A stretch of 64,000 bases of DNA. Source: Rhabdornis inornatus. Its lineage: Eukaryota > Chordata > Aves > Passeriformes > Rhabdornithidae. The position numbers were made by a program, and so were the translations under genes. The stretch is from the NCBI GenBank assembly GCA_013397075.1, contig VWZS01000906.1, positions 1-64,000 of the forward strand, in the 5' to 3' direction. The notes beneath the pieces are model-generated. The model saw only the letters and a list, made by a program, of their open reading frames with translations, made no database searches and was not told where the DNA came from. This document shows positions 43,901-64,000 of the stretch, one piece after another. Position 1 is the stretch's first letter. Each line of letters opens with the position of its first letter.

Positions 43901-46900
43901 TAAACTAACTGCTAGTTTGGTTTTAGTGTGCACTTAGTATAGTCTTTCACATGGAAATAAATAATAAAGATGTGTTCACCTCTTTACCTGAAATAAGAAA
44001 AAAAAATGAGAAAGCAGCTCACAGCAACATCTTATGAAACAGGACAGGAATTCCCTGTTTTCTGTTCTGTACCTTGCCAAAAGCTTCTGCTATCACCTAC
44101 TCAGTTTCAATAAGCAGAAAAAAAATTCTGTTTCTGATCACCATTTTCATTTATCTAACTGCCAGTGATGGTGAATAGATTTAACAGACTTTAGACCTTA
44201 GTAAAATCCAATTTGGACATTTTACAGCACTACTGCTGTTTCTAAAATACAAGGACAATTCTTCCACCCAGCACTTTGTCCCCTGCTCTTCACTTCTCAC
44301 TTGTCACCTCAACTCACGGAAAAGTTTGTGTTTGGACAGGTCAGATAAATATCTACCAGTGCAGTTTTTCAGGAGTTTTTGGGGTTTTTTGGTGTCGTTT
44401 GGTCTGATTTTTTAACACATGTAATAGACAAAGTTATTCACAATATCAATATCATATCGTATACTCACTCATTACTTTCAAAATCAGAAATCTATTCAAC
44501 AGGCTAGACTGTGCATTATTTAAACATCCTGGAAAAAAAAAATCACTCACCAGTATTTTTGTGAGAAAAACATTCCAGACTTGTGTAGGTAAAGAAATTT
44601 TAGTGTGCCAAGTTCAGTGTCACTAAGATTAGATAATACTAAGGCAAATTAAAGGAATACTCTGCATGAGGTGATACAACAAAACAGAGCAGTCAGTAAT
44701 TAATATAATAATAATTCATATGACAATAATTAATAGTAATTAATATGACAAATATATCAATGTTCATTAAAATGTTTCACTGACACATGTAAATTATAGG
44801 AAAAGCTACACGTTTACAGCAATGTAGTGGTTTTACATTAATGATAGATTTTCTTACCTAGATGCTCTCTGTACCTAAAATAAAACCATATCTAATATTT
44901 GGAAACGTGTCTGCACATATTTTATTTATATACAGACACACACACTTGTATACATATATCCCCAAATATTTTGATCAAATAGACATAGAATTAAATTAAG
45001 ATAATCAGCAATTGAGTTTTCTCATAGTATACAAATATTTAGCAAAACGAAAATACTTACAATATCTCCTTTAAAATAAAAAAGCCTTCACACTGATTTC
45101 TGAAGGTAATGTTGGCTGGTTGTTATTTCCAAGGAGATAGAAAGTCTTGGTTTTCTCACCTTCACCTTTCCATTGCCAACAGCATCATTTCTCCTGAGCC
45201 AGATCCCATGCAGAAAGTTTTCTTTGTAGTGGGACGCCAGTGGGAGGGATGGAGGGAGGAGCTTGGTTGCTTTTCTGAAAACAATAAATGAAATTTTGTG
45301 CTCTCACTGACAACACTGTAAGAAAGGGAAAAGTACTTGGGTGATACTTTTGAAGAATGATCACCTATATATTAATCAATCATTTCCTTTTGCTGAAATC
45401 ATAGCTATATTTATTAAAAGCAAAGATGGATTTTTGTTCAGTTGGAAATACTTGTGTAAAATGGTAAGAAAGCAAAAGGGTTTTTTATTTCACATTTCAT
45501 TCCAAGCTTTTAACCACGCAGACATGCATTAAATATTGGCACAAAATTTGCCTTTCATTAAAAGCTTTTGGTTAGAAATTCGAGTATATATTACTATTCC
45601 TCATTTGTTAATTTCTTCTTTTTTATTATTCCCAGGCTCTGATGTATGTTCAATACATCCTATATAGACAAAATCTGAAATTCAAATGTACTATCCATTA
45701 TACAGAAGACCAGAACCCAAAAAAAACTCAATAGCACATGCCATCACCTCTATTAAAACATACAAACCTTGTTGAGCAAAATGAAAATCACAGCATTTAT
45801 CCTCATATCTGAAATTACTTATATCTATCTTCTAAAAAGTGATGTATAAAGCCTCCTAGCAACAGGTATTGGACAGTAACACACACCCACATTCATGGTA
45901 AGCCCTAATGCTAAGTACAGTTATTTCTCTTAATTACATCAATAGAACCCATTACAGTCTGAAATTTCTTTTCTTCTTTATTAAGTAAAGTATAAATCTT
46001 TCCTATCATCTTTCCTGATGATAAGAGAGTTGCTCTGGGTTTTGCTGGAAGAATTCTACTGAAGGAACTATGCTGCCCTTAAAAGCCAGGCAGCACTAAT
46101 GCACAAAAAGAAATAAACAGTGATTAAACATTTTTCTGGATAGGTACAACTGCAGATGGTTTTAAAAGAAAAGAAAACTTTAAATGTTCTGTGGTGCAAG
46201 CAACAGGACATTTTAAGTTCCAGTGTAAGTTATTCTTCTAGAAAGCAAGATTACGTTCACAATACAAGTTCAATTAAGAGAGCAGAATTTTAAAGATCAC
46301 TCAAGCATCACTCTATAAAGGCATTATGACTGCTACACTTACAGTGCTGTAACAGCTAATACCACTAAATGCAATATAGATCCCTACCTGCATGTATTTA
46401 TTCTGCTGTATCTTCTCCATCCATCTGTCCCAGTGAAAAATGGGGCACAGGGGATAAACACAGTCCTCAACACGGCAAAAAGAATTGCACTCCTTCAGTA
46501 CACTCTAATGTTTAAAATCCAAAAAGCGAGAGCTCAGAGAACAAGATATTTTATCTTCAGCAGTTCAGGACTTGCAGCTAACCACAAAACACTTAGACAA
46601 GTTACTTTTCTTGTGCTACAGTGGAAAATTTCCTTTCTCCCATTAGGAAGGCAGTTCCTTTCAGTGGGGAGAGGGCAGAAAACCAGCCTCAGAGTAACAA
46701 CACTCTCTTCTTCCCTTTTTCATTATTATTCCTGAGGAAATAGGAGGAGGAAAATTGAAGAAATAAAAATGCTGACATTTAACAACAAAAAGATAATGTT
46801 TGTTATATAAAACCACTAAAATTAAATTCATTACAGAAATTACTGTTAATTTATTCACCATGCTCTTGACATGGCTCCGTTTCCTCCATTAACTGCAAAG

Positions 46901-49900
46901 TACAGCACTTTTCTTTTTCCTTTTTATTGTCAGAGCACAAGACAAATATTTCTTGTTGGTAGCATTAGCACACCACCATTAGTTTAATGACTAAGAGTGC
47001 ACAGATGTCAAGAGCTGAAAAAAACAGATTTTTGCATAATTAAATGTATCTTGTAACTGTGCCATAACTCTAAACATTAGTTGCCACTTTAAATTATGGA
47101 TCAGAAATGCAGTCATGAAAGATATCAAGGCATCTGACAACTCATGCACACTACATGACCCTCTTATCCCTCTTATCCTCAGATCTCATCCCCTCCTCTA
47201 GCTTCTCAAAACTGAGAAATGCTCCGTGGTACAATCCCAGAAATCCGTGTCTCCTGTTCAGTGGGATAATAGACACACCACCCATGCCTCTGTCTCAAAA
47301 AAAAAAAAAAAAAAAAAAAAGGGTCCATGCAAGGTCTCTCTTCCTATTTTTCCCATTTATAGGAATGGGACAGCTATTTAAGTTCCTAAGGAATTCAGCA
47401 CGATTTACCTCCTTTTCCTGTCTGACTGAGACGTTCCCTGATTAACTCGCTGACCATTGAATCCCTGCTGTGGGACACCTGCAACTAAGATCATCAAAAA
47501 TCTCTTTCTCACTACATTACCCTCCAAGATATATCTGTATTATTAAGACACTGTGTCTCAAACTGGCTAAAATTACAAGCTGGACACAAGATCCTCGATG
47601 GATACCAGAGGGAATGGAACAAGAATTTCAAACAAACAAGTCATTGTCATCAGTTGATGTATCTGTAACTCTAATCCTGAAATTTGTGTACTGACGTCTC
47701 CAACAGTCTCTTTTCATGATTCATAAAAGCACAGAAAGTTTGAGTAAAGAAGTGCTTTACAGAGGCAAAATAAATACATTTACCAAAAACTTAATGGAAA
47801 AATCTACATCATTTTACTTACAGGCTAAAAACATCCAGTAACTTTGACCATAACAGTTGGAAGGAAAATTACTTGAGCCTGAGAAAGACATTTCATATTT
47901 TCATATTTTCAAGAAATGGCTCAGGCAAAACAAAATCATACAATCCATAACCAGACTGTGTCATCCACTGACAAAGAATGCTATTGAATTTGATATAAAG
48001 TATCTTTTTGAGAGTTTTAATTTTGGTCAAGATTCTCACAGAGAAAAATCACAACTGTTAATTACAGAGTTTATGGCTATGGTTCACTGTCCATTAGCCA
48101 GCGCCAACCACAAGTGAGTCTGAGACAAACACAGCAATGCCAATGATCCTCCATTAGAATCAGCAAATGCAAACCACTCTTCACACAGAAAACACCACAA
48201 AACACAGAAAATTCAGCTGTGCACATAACAACAAAGAGATATGAACACAGACATCAAGATACTCTCTTGAAAGCAAAATCTCAGACTCTGTAGAGCAGGG
48301 AATGGAAATAATGTCAGAGGGAGCACAGGGAGATTTTGAGTTTTGTTAAAGATAGCTGCACCCCAGGAACAGAGGTTGTCTCTTTTGGGCATAATGAAAA
48401 TAAACACAAATCATAATCACAGCAAAAAGCTTTTGTTAACAAAAATCAGATGTTATTTTTGCCTCCTTACAATATGCAAGGAAAAAAGTTTTCCAAGTAA
48501 CTTTAGAGATAAAAATCAGAAAGTTCCATTAATGAGGAGGAACTGTTTAAATGTTGTAAACCTGAACAAGTGATTGCATGTGACAGACAGAATTTCTCAA
48601 CAGAAAATCATAAAGACTTGCAGATGAATGACAGCTTTAATACTGGATGGCTCTCTTCAAGCTGAAGTTAATTGGTTCATTGGTCCAATTTAGACCAATA
48701 AAATGGTACCAGTATTTAACAGGATGGACAATTTTCTACTGAAACAACTTGTAAGCATTTGTGGCCTTCTCAAATATTCAAAATCCTTAGTGTCTGATAT
48801 TGTCAGTAGACCTTTGTTTTTGCATTTTCTGCCTTGCTTTATGTACACAAGGAATTCACAGCAGATTTTCATAGGGCAATAATTCCTTATAACACAGATC
48901 TTGAGCAGTGTCACAGTTGCTAAGTGTGATGCTAACAGCTCATAAATGATATTTCTTAAAAATTTATGTTAAAAAGGTACTCCACTGCTCAGCAATAAAA
49001 TTTCATACTCCTTGGTAGTTCAAGGGTTTGCATTGGAGACAATTGCAATGAAAATTATTTGCAGAAATTTCTGTTTACTCGGGCTGTAACTTCAGAGAAT
49101 TTGTAATCCTCCTTCCTGTCTGTAACCTAAACTGGCATACAGGGAGTGCAGTGCCCACAATCTGGGAAGCACTATAACCTCTAGAATATCCCATTAAGAG
49201 TGATCTCTAAGTAATGCACACACATTTATTACAAAGCAAACAAATGCATCCTTTGTGGGCAGAACTAATTCAGCTGCTGGCCAGAAGTTTCAGGATTCCC
49301 CTTAATTTTGAGGGTGACTAATTTCAAGATGTAGATGAGATTCCAGGAATGTCTTATAAAATATCATAACCCTGGAACACGAACAAAAGTAATAGGGAAC
49401 ATCAGGAAAAAAAAAAAAGGTGGGGAAATACAGAAATACATCTGCTTCGTTACATTTGGAACACAGTATAACTAAGTATTACATGTACAGTAAAGTCAAA
49501 ACAATACCCAGAGAAAGTAATATACAAAACCTCCAAAGGCATGAGTCCAGAAAAAATGAGGGGCTTTGGCAAATTATCTGTGAGATAAACAAAATGTGCA
49601 ACTCAACCTCTCTTAGAAAAGAATCTAAGAGTATAAAGGACATTCTGTATTTATCAAAACAATAATTTGCATGATTGCCATTTTCCTTTTTTCATGCTAC
49701 ACAATGAAATAAGAAATCAACAGACATGAAATTTGGTATTTGGTAAATAGCTAATTGACTTTACAGAACAACAGGAAATAGCTTTTATGATAAGTACACA
49801 TTAAACGCATTGTTACACAGAGCAGCTTTCTGCCTAATGACCTAATGTACACTGAAGAAGTCTGAAAATGATCTCAGTGTTTGGAGTTCAAGTTATCCCA

Positions 49901-50190
49901 TCTGTTTCATTTTAGTGTTCTGAAAAACAGTATTAGTATTTTTGAAGCATTTTACATTTCTCCAGAGTCAGATGCTAAGAGTAAAATATTGCTGTTACAA
50001 TCTCTGAAAGATTTCCAGCATTTCTGATGCAGTCTCATTAACACAGTTTATGAAGTCTCACCTTTTATTGCATGGGCCTCCAAACACAACCATGAAATGA
50101 GATTTCACACCTATTTCTTACTGTACCTCCCTATATGATTGAAGTCTAAACTTCAACGTGTCAATAATGTAACTCATAAAAAAACTAAGA
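40991..50190. other. Flanking region between the two genes, nothing recognised
   Basis: About 9 kb of AT-rich DNA with only short chance open frames, a pure A run at 47297-47320 and a small AATTAATA-type repeat near 44700-44760. Noncoding 5' exons of the channel transcript should lie somewhere upstream of 40295 but cannot be picked out. Confidence 0.5.
47297..47320. repeat. Poly-A run of 24
   Basis: Pure A stretch followed by GGGTCC. No retrocopy was recognised upstream of it, so it may be simple sequence or an old retroposon tail. Confidence 0.85.
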
Positions 50191-50194
50191 TGGA

Positions 50195-50690
50195 GATGTT
50201 TTTGCTATTGCTGTGCAAGGCTTACACAGAGCCTGCTTTTCCTACTGCCACACCAGCAAAGGAGGCTGGGGATGCACGGGAGGCTGGGAGGAGACACAGC
50301 CAGGACAGGTAACCCAAATTGAGCAAAGGAATACTCCAGACCATGTGATATCCTGCTCAGGGAAAAAGTGGAAGGAAGAAGGAGGAAGGGGGGAACATTC
50401 AGAATGTTGGCATTTGTCTTCCCTAGTCCCTATTCCACGTGATGGGGCCCCTTTCTCTTGGAGATGGATAAACATCTACCCAACCATGGGAAGCAGGGAA
50501 TTAATGCTTTGGTTTTCCCTGCTTGTGTGCATGGCTTTTGCTTTCCCTATTAGACTGTCTTTAACTCAACCCACGAGTTTTCCAGCTTTTACCCTTCTGA
50601 TTCTCTCCCTGATCCCACTGGTGGGGAAGTGAACAAGTGGCTTTGAGGGGCTTTGGTTGTTGGCTGGAGTGAAACCACAACAATTCTTTA
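50195..50690 (+). mobile_element. Solo LTR-like fragment of avian endogenous retrovirus type
   Basis: Matches from memory a common avian LTR: GGAGGCTGGGAGGAGACACA, GACATTCAGA-like stretch, TATTAGACTGTCTTTAACTC (poly-A signal zone), AACCCACGAGTTTTCCAGC, TTCTGATTCTCTCCCTGATC, GGCTGGAGTGAAACCACAAC. No internal viral genes are present. The TATA region looks decayed. Exact ends and family name are not certain. Confidence 0.55.
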
Positions 50691-50699
50691 TTCTCCCAA

Positions 50700-51205
50700 C
50701 ACTCCACCCACTGAATCCATCTCCTCCAGTTCAGAGAGAAGGATGTTGTGCAGGACCATGTCAAGGGCTTTACAGAAATGACATCCAGAGCCTTTCCCTT
50801 GTCCACTAATGTGGTCACTCCATCACAGAAAGCCGCTGGGGTGGTTGGGCAGGACTTGTCCTTGGTGAAGCCATGCTGGCTGTCCTGAGTCACCTCCCTG
50901 TCCTCTGTGTGCCTCATTACAGCTTCCAGGAGGATCTGCTCTCTGATCTCCCCAGGCACAGAGGGAAGGCTGACAGGGTGGGAGTTCCAGCAGCCTCCTT
51001 TCTAACCTCTTTAAAGACAGGCACAAAATGTTCCCCTTTTCCCAGTTACCTGGGACTTCACCTGACTGCCAGGACTTTTCAAATACCTTAGAGAGAGGCT
51101 TGGCAACTACACCAGACAAATCCCTCAGGGCTTTGGGATGCACCTCATCAGTTCCCATAGACTTATGTACACTCGTGTCGTGAACCTGATTGTTACTCAC
51201 ACTGG
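50700..51205 (-). mobile_element. CR1 LINE reverse-transcriptase fragment, frame-broken
   Basis: On the minus strand, two overlapping frames give CR1 ORF2 signatures: HPKALRDLSGVVAKPLSKVF and SWQSGEVPGNWEKGN in one, then EQILLEAVMRHTEDREVTQD and SQHGFTKDKSCPTTPAAF in the other. The frame break shows it is dead. It abuts the LTR at 50195-50690. Confidence 0.92.
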
Positions 51206-52002
51206 GAAGCCTTTTTGTTACAGCAGTGGGAAGATCATGATTTAAGGTATCTCCTAAGACAAATTTGAAATATGTTTATTGTTGGGTTTGTTTTTTTGTT
51301 TTTTTGTTTTTTTTTTTTCAAATATGAAATGAAGGCTTGTTTTGTTCAGTTTAGTTGCAGACTGGCTTCAGGCTAATGGTGATTGTCAAAGTGTTTCAGA
51401 TGCTGTCATGCACTAAGTACAGTGACATAATATTTTGGGTTGGAAAACAACGAGGCAAAAATGAAGTTTTCCCTGTAAGTAAATACTGAGCAAAGTGCCT
51501 GACTATATTTCACTATACCTTAGTCCAATAAGAAGCTGATGACTTCTCATAACACAGTCATTTTCATACATACACTTAAGTGATTTCTTGTCTTGTCTTA
51601 GAGGTAATGAAATTCTGATTAGTTTTGTGTTATTCTTTGATAAAATTAAATACTAATTTCATTGATAAACCCCAAGCATCACTTTATTATCCATAATCAC
51701 CAATGGATTATTCATTTAATAAAGATAATAATGTATCTTTAAGAGCAGTCAGCATCTCTTGTATATTTGATTTGAAATTGATTTTGTTTATAGACAGATA
51801 GACAGAGAAACAGAGAACATTTGCTTTTTACATTTCTATGCAATTTAAAAATGGTTGTGGTTTTTTGGGGTTTTTTTTGTGCATCAAGGAACTTTAAGTA
51901 TATTGTGGCTGCTATTAGTGTATATAATGCAGTGTTTGTTAGACCTGTCAGGTCATTAAATTTAAGGTGAAAAAAAAATATACAGTGATGCCTTTGTATC
52001 AC

Positions 52003-52062
52003 AGAACCATTGTGGTCAGAAGAGATCTCTGGAGGTTGCCTGGTCCAACAAAGACCACATTT
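52003..52062 (-). mobile_element. Short CR1 3' tail
   Basis: TCACAGAACCATTGTGGTCA, AGAGATCTCTGGAGGTTGCC and GGTCCAAC match a CR1 tail in reverse orientation. Confidence 0.75.
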
Positions 52063-53659
52063 ACGGAGAGCTGCTAAAAATATGAGTATCATAATAGTGA
52101 TAATTTTCTGTTTTCTGTGTGTATGTTTACCAAACCTACACGGTAGGTAATGCTTTCTTTGTTATGCAGGAAACCTTCCAGCCTTTCATCATGTTTGTGC
52201 CATTTCCTAGTAGGAAAGTGGTAAGATGAGCTGGTCCATAACATTAGCTGTTTGCTTTAAGTTTTGTAAGAGAAAGAATATTATGTTTATATGAGTCTAG
52301 AGATTGTTTTTCAATTTCCATGAAAATGTGATCTTCTTAGGCTAGATTGTGAATTTCTGAGAAGACTGCAGTGAGCAAACTGCTGCTGAGCCAAAAAGGA
52401 AATGATGGAGAACCAAACAGGTCTCAGGAGCACAGCCAGGATGTTGAGATAGGGAGAGAAGGAAGAATGGAAATGCCCAGAAAGTAAGCATTGAGTGAAT
52501 AAACATTGTAACAGAGTAAGTAATCTAAGAATATAAAGATTATATTTCCTTAATAACAGTGACTCCTAGAACGCTGTGGAATTTCCCAGCTTCCTCTGTG
52601 TGCTGCTGCATTCTCTCCCATAAGGCTTGACAGTCACAGAATTAAAATGTTAAAAAGATTTTAGAAATACCCTGTAAGAATGAGCTGGAGCCTGAGAAGT
52701 CTGATTTTGTCCAGTGGAGAGAAGATGGAAGGAAACATGACAGCATGACAAATGATGAAATGTGATGAAATAAGATGAAATGTGGAACAGACTCATCTTC
52801 ATGTCCACAAGGAGTGAACCAAGAAGTAAGAGGCTGAGACTGCAGCTCAGGAAATTCAGATGAAGCACAAGAAAACCCTTTTTTGGCAGTGAGAACAGTG
52901 AAACAGTAGAATATGTTGCAGATGAAGAACTGGAATCACCATCTGTTGCAACTAGGGACTAAACAGATATCTCCAGGAATCACATCAGTGGAGTTGATGC
53001 TGTTATGGGATAAATGAACTAATTTGCTTTAGGACATCACTCCCAACCCCATTTTCAAAAGATATAATTATATAACTACAAGTAGAAAATGTTTTGCAGA
53101 AAAAAAAGGCCTCTCTAATCCTCCAGGAAAAGCTGTAATAGGTTCTCTACTTGGGATAAGAGCTACATAAATTCAAGATATAAAGACATGTATTTTAAGA
53201 TAGATAATCATGGAAAAAATACCCAAAGGACATGGTAGATTTTACACAGCATGAAACCAAAAACATTGTAGGCTATATATAATTTATGGGCATGACTCAG
53301 ATGCAACTGTCTGAAAATACTGTATTTAGGCTGTGCTTTATGGGAGGTGAAACTTAGTAATCTAAAATATGATTTAAATGTTTTGTGTGACTAAAATCTC
53401 CTGAGATATCATATTCTATGTCTGCATAAGCAAGGCATTCAAGTAAAACAACCCACAGTTTTAGACTTCATTGTGTCCAAAATCTGCTGTAAAAGCCACA
53501 AAAACACATTCACATAACAATGTACAATGAGCCCAGTTTTTGCAGTGGTTCTCTGGAAGTGGTGTGTCTGTAACTGCAAATCTTGCTGCTGGATTAAAGA
53601 AGAGAAATTACTATTGCTGTATTGACTTTCTCTTAAATTTGCTTAATCTAACCAGTAAG

Positions 53660-53890
53660 TACTGGATTCTAGTTCAGTTATTAGGAATAAATTCTTCACT
53701 GTGAGGATGCTGAGGTCCTGGCATAGGGTGCCCAGAGAAGCTGTGGCTGGCCCTGGATCCCTGGAAGTGTCCAAGGTTGGACAGGGCTTGGAGCAACCTG
53801 GGATAGTGGAGCAACCTAGGATGGCAGAGCATGGCACTGGATGAGCTTTAAGGTCTTTTCCAATCCAAACTATCCCATGACTTTGTGAAA
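53660..53890 (+). mobile_element. CR1 3' tail
   Basis: AATAAATTCTTCACTGTGAG, GAGAAGCTGTGGCTGGCCC, CTTGGAGCAACCTGGGATAG and CTTTTCCAATCCAAACTATC, in forward CR1 order. A second GGAGCAACC suggests a small internal duplication. Confidence 0.9.
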
Positions 53891-54244
53891 AACTGAACTT
53901 AAGGAAGGAATTTGGCCAATGCGGATCTCATTTCACTACCACACACTCCACCTGCAACTGCGATGAGGACACTGCATTCTGCACTGCTAGAAAAAGTGAT
54001 CTGTATCAAAACAAGCAAAATTAAAGTCAGCAGAAGTAATAAATGTCCTTATCTTCTACTTAGCCTTGCAGGCAGCATTGAAGAATAGGAATATCTGAAT
54101 GCATTGTTTCATCCCTAACCCCTTACAGATTATCTCTCATAGTATTCTTTTTTTATTAACCATGAGCACCTTTACTGATCAACTATTAATACTTTTACTG
54201 ATCTACCTCAAAGTAACCAGTCTAACAAATGGTGTGCCAAGAAT

Positions 54245-54395
54245 AGCGTCTTGCACACAACCTCATACAGCTCCGGTATGAAGTTGTGAAGGAGATACAG
54301 GAGTACAAAATATTCTAAGAGAATGCCCCAAACGGGGATCAAACCCACGACCCTGGAGTTATCAGCACCATATTCTAACCAATATCCCACACATA
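54245..54395 (-). mobile_element. tRNA-Ile-derived SINE fragment (TguSINE1-like)
   Basis: On the minus strand, 54323-54386 reads GGTTAGAATATGGTGCTGAT, AACTCCAGGGTCGTGGGTTT and GATCCCCG, close to the 3' two-thirds of tRNA-Ile with the B box. It is followed by GGGGCATTCTCTTAGA, like the body of the passerine SINE. The expected 5' acceptor strand does not pair, so it is not a working tRNA. The tail is diverged. Confidence 0.55.
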
Positions 54396-54717
54396 GAAAT
54401 CTCTGGCTATTATTGATGAAGTACAAAAGTACTGATAAAAGACCATCTGATTATTACTGACAGCTGAAACCGCTGACTTTGTTTATTCGAGTTGGCCCTC
54501 TCTTATTTCAACATAGGCCTTTCGCCGCCACTCCAGACGAAGCAAAATGAGACAAACACACCGCAGGAACACCAGGAGCACAACGGGGACAAAACAAGAG
54601 CGAGAGGACCCGGAAAGGGAGAGATCAGACCCGCCCTGGGGCCGGGCTGAGGCGGTGCCTCACGAGGCGGCAACATGGCGGGCACCGTGTCAGGGCGGGA
54701 ATGCTGGACACGCCCCC

Positions 54718-54722
54718 ATTGG
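54718..54722 (-). promoter_or_regulatory. Inverted CCAAT box (ATTGG)
   Basis: CCCATTGG about 40 bp upstream of the TATA box, a usual spacing for NF-Y sites. Further GC/CACCC-like pieces follow at about 54733-54751. Confidence 0.5.
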
Positions 54723-54760
54723 CCGCGCTCCCCTTGGCCACGCCCACCCCTGCGCTCGCC

Positions 54761-54768
54761 TATAAAAG
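54761..54768 (+). promoter_or_regulatory. TATA box TATAAAAG
   Basis: Consensus TATA box inside the CpG island, 76 bp before the WDR48 ATG. It would place a start site near 54790, giving a ~45 base leader with two upstream ATGs. Its use is inferred. Confidence 0.55.
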
Positions 54769-54796
54769 CCTCCCTCGGGCAGGGTAAGGGGCCGGC

Positions 54797-54804
54797 ACTT
54801 CCGG
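54797..54804 (-). promoter_or_regulatory. ETS/GABP-type site (ACTTCCGG)
   Basis: Exact match to the reverse of CCGGAAGT, common close to start sites of housekeeping genes. It lies about 30 bp after the TATA box. Confidence 0.5.
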
Positions 54805-54836
54805 TCGGACATGACGCCACAGTGTCAACATGCAAG

Positions 54837-63933
<9,097 letters not shown>

Positions 63934-64000
63934 TGATCACTGCCATTCTTACAATTATTAAGATGTAGACTTCAAAAGGATAACATTGATTGATATTGTT

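Larger units (their letters stand above)
51206..54239. other. Flanking region, repeats only
   Basis: T-rich simple sequence near 51285-51320, CR1 tails at 52003-52062 and 53660-53890, otherwise no recognised feature. Confidence 0.5.

Noticed and set aside
50213..50632. 139-codon plus-strand open frame
   Set aside because: Lies wholly in the LTR-like sequence; not a gene.
50700..51205. The two minus-strand frames as host genes
   Set aside because: They are pieces of CR1 reverse transcriptase split by a frameshift.
54323..54392. Possible functional tRNA-Ile gene on the minus strand
   Set aside because: The 3' acceptor strand (GTTTGGGGC) has no pairing partner at the 5' end, and the A-box half is eroded. 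Better read as a SINE or pseudogene.

Overview
The window looks like a bird genome, probably a songbird. It has long introns in AT-rich DNA, many short CR1-type LINE tails on both strands, one LTR of avian endogenous-retrovirus type, and a fragment that resembles the tRNA-Ile-derived SINE known from passerines. Species cannot be read from the sequence.

Two protein-coding genes are supported, arranged head to head. (1) On the minus strand, positions 9602-40266, there is a complete voltage-gated sodium channel alpha subunit. I reconstructed 26 coding exons by hand. Their lengths sum to 5463 bp, an open frame of 1820 residues plus stop, with every junction in phase. The selectivity filter residues D-E-K-A are all present (about residues 365, 751, 1256 and 1545). 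The 5' end lies beside WDR48, where SCN11A sits in mammals, so I call it the SCN11A (Nav1.9) orthologue; SCN10A is the main alternative. Both rare AT-AC introns of the sodium channel family are kept: a U12-type intron after coding exon 2 and a U2-type one before the inactivation-gate exon. (2) On the plus strand from 54837 there are the first four coding exons of WDR48 (UAF1), residues 1-117. The gene runs off the right edge. Its promoter is a CpG island with a TATA box, inverted CCAAT and ETS sites, and its start codon lies in an exact TISU element.

Region by region: 1-8700 is intergenic, with no gene recognised; it holds a striking pair of inverted ~220 bp arms 2.1 kb apart and two CR1 pieces. 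8700-9601 is the likely 3' UTR of the channel. 9602-40294 is the channel gene. 40295-54480 is intergenic or 5' flanking DNA with a CR1 fragment, an LTR next to a CR1 reverse-transcriptase fragment, CR1 tails and the SINE-like piece. 54480-55230 is the WDR48 CpG island. 54885-63015 is WDR48 intron 1 with three plus-strand CR1 tails and a 47 bp minisatellite.

The most unusual biology is in the channel protein. The fast-inactivation motif IFM reads LFL. The tetrodotoxin-deciding pore residue is Tyr rather than the Ser of mammalian Nav1.8/1.9. Domain II S4 has lost about 7 residues together with its first gating arginine. The ankyrin-G motif and the C-terminal PY motif are degenerate. The two genes are neighbours by conserved synteny and have no known joint function.
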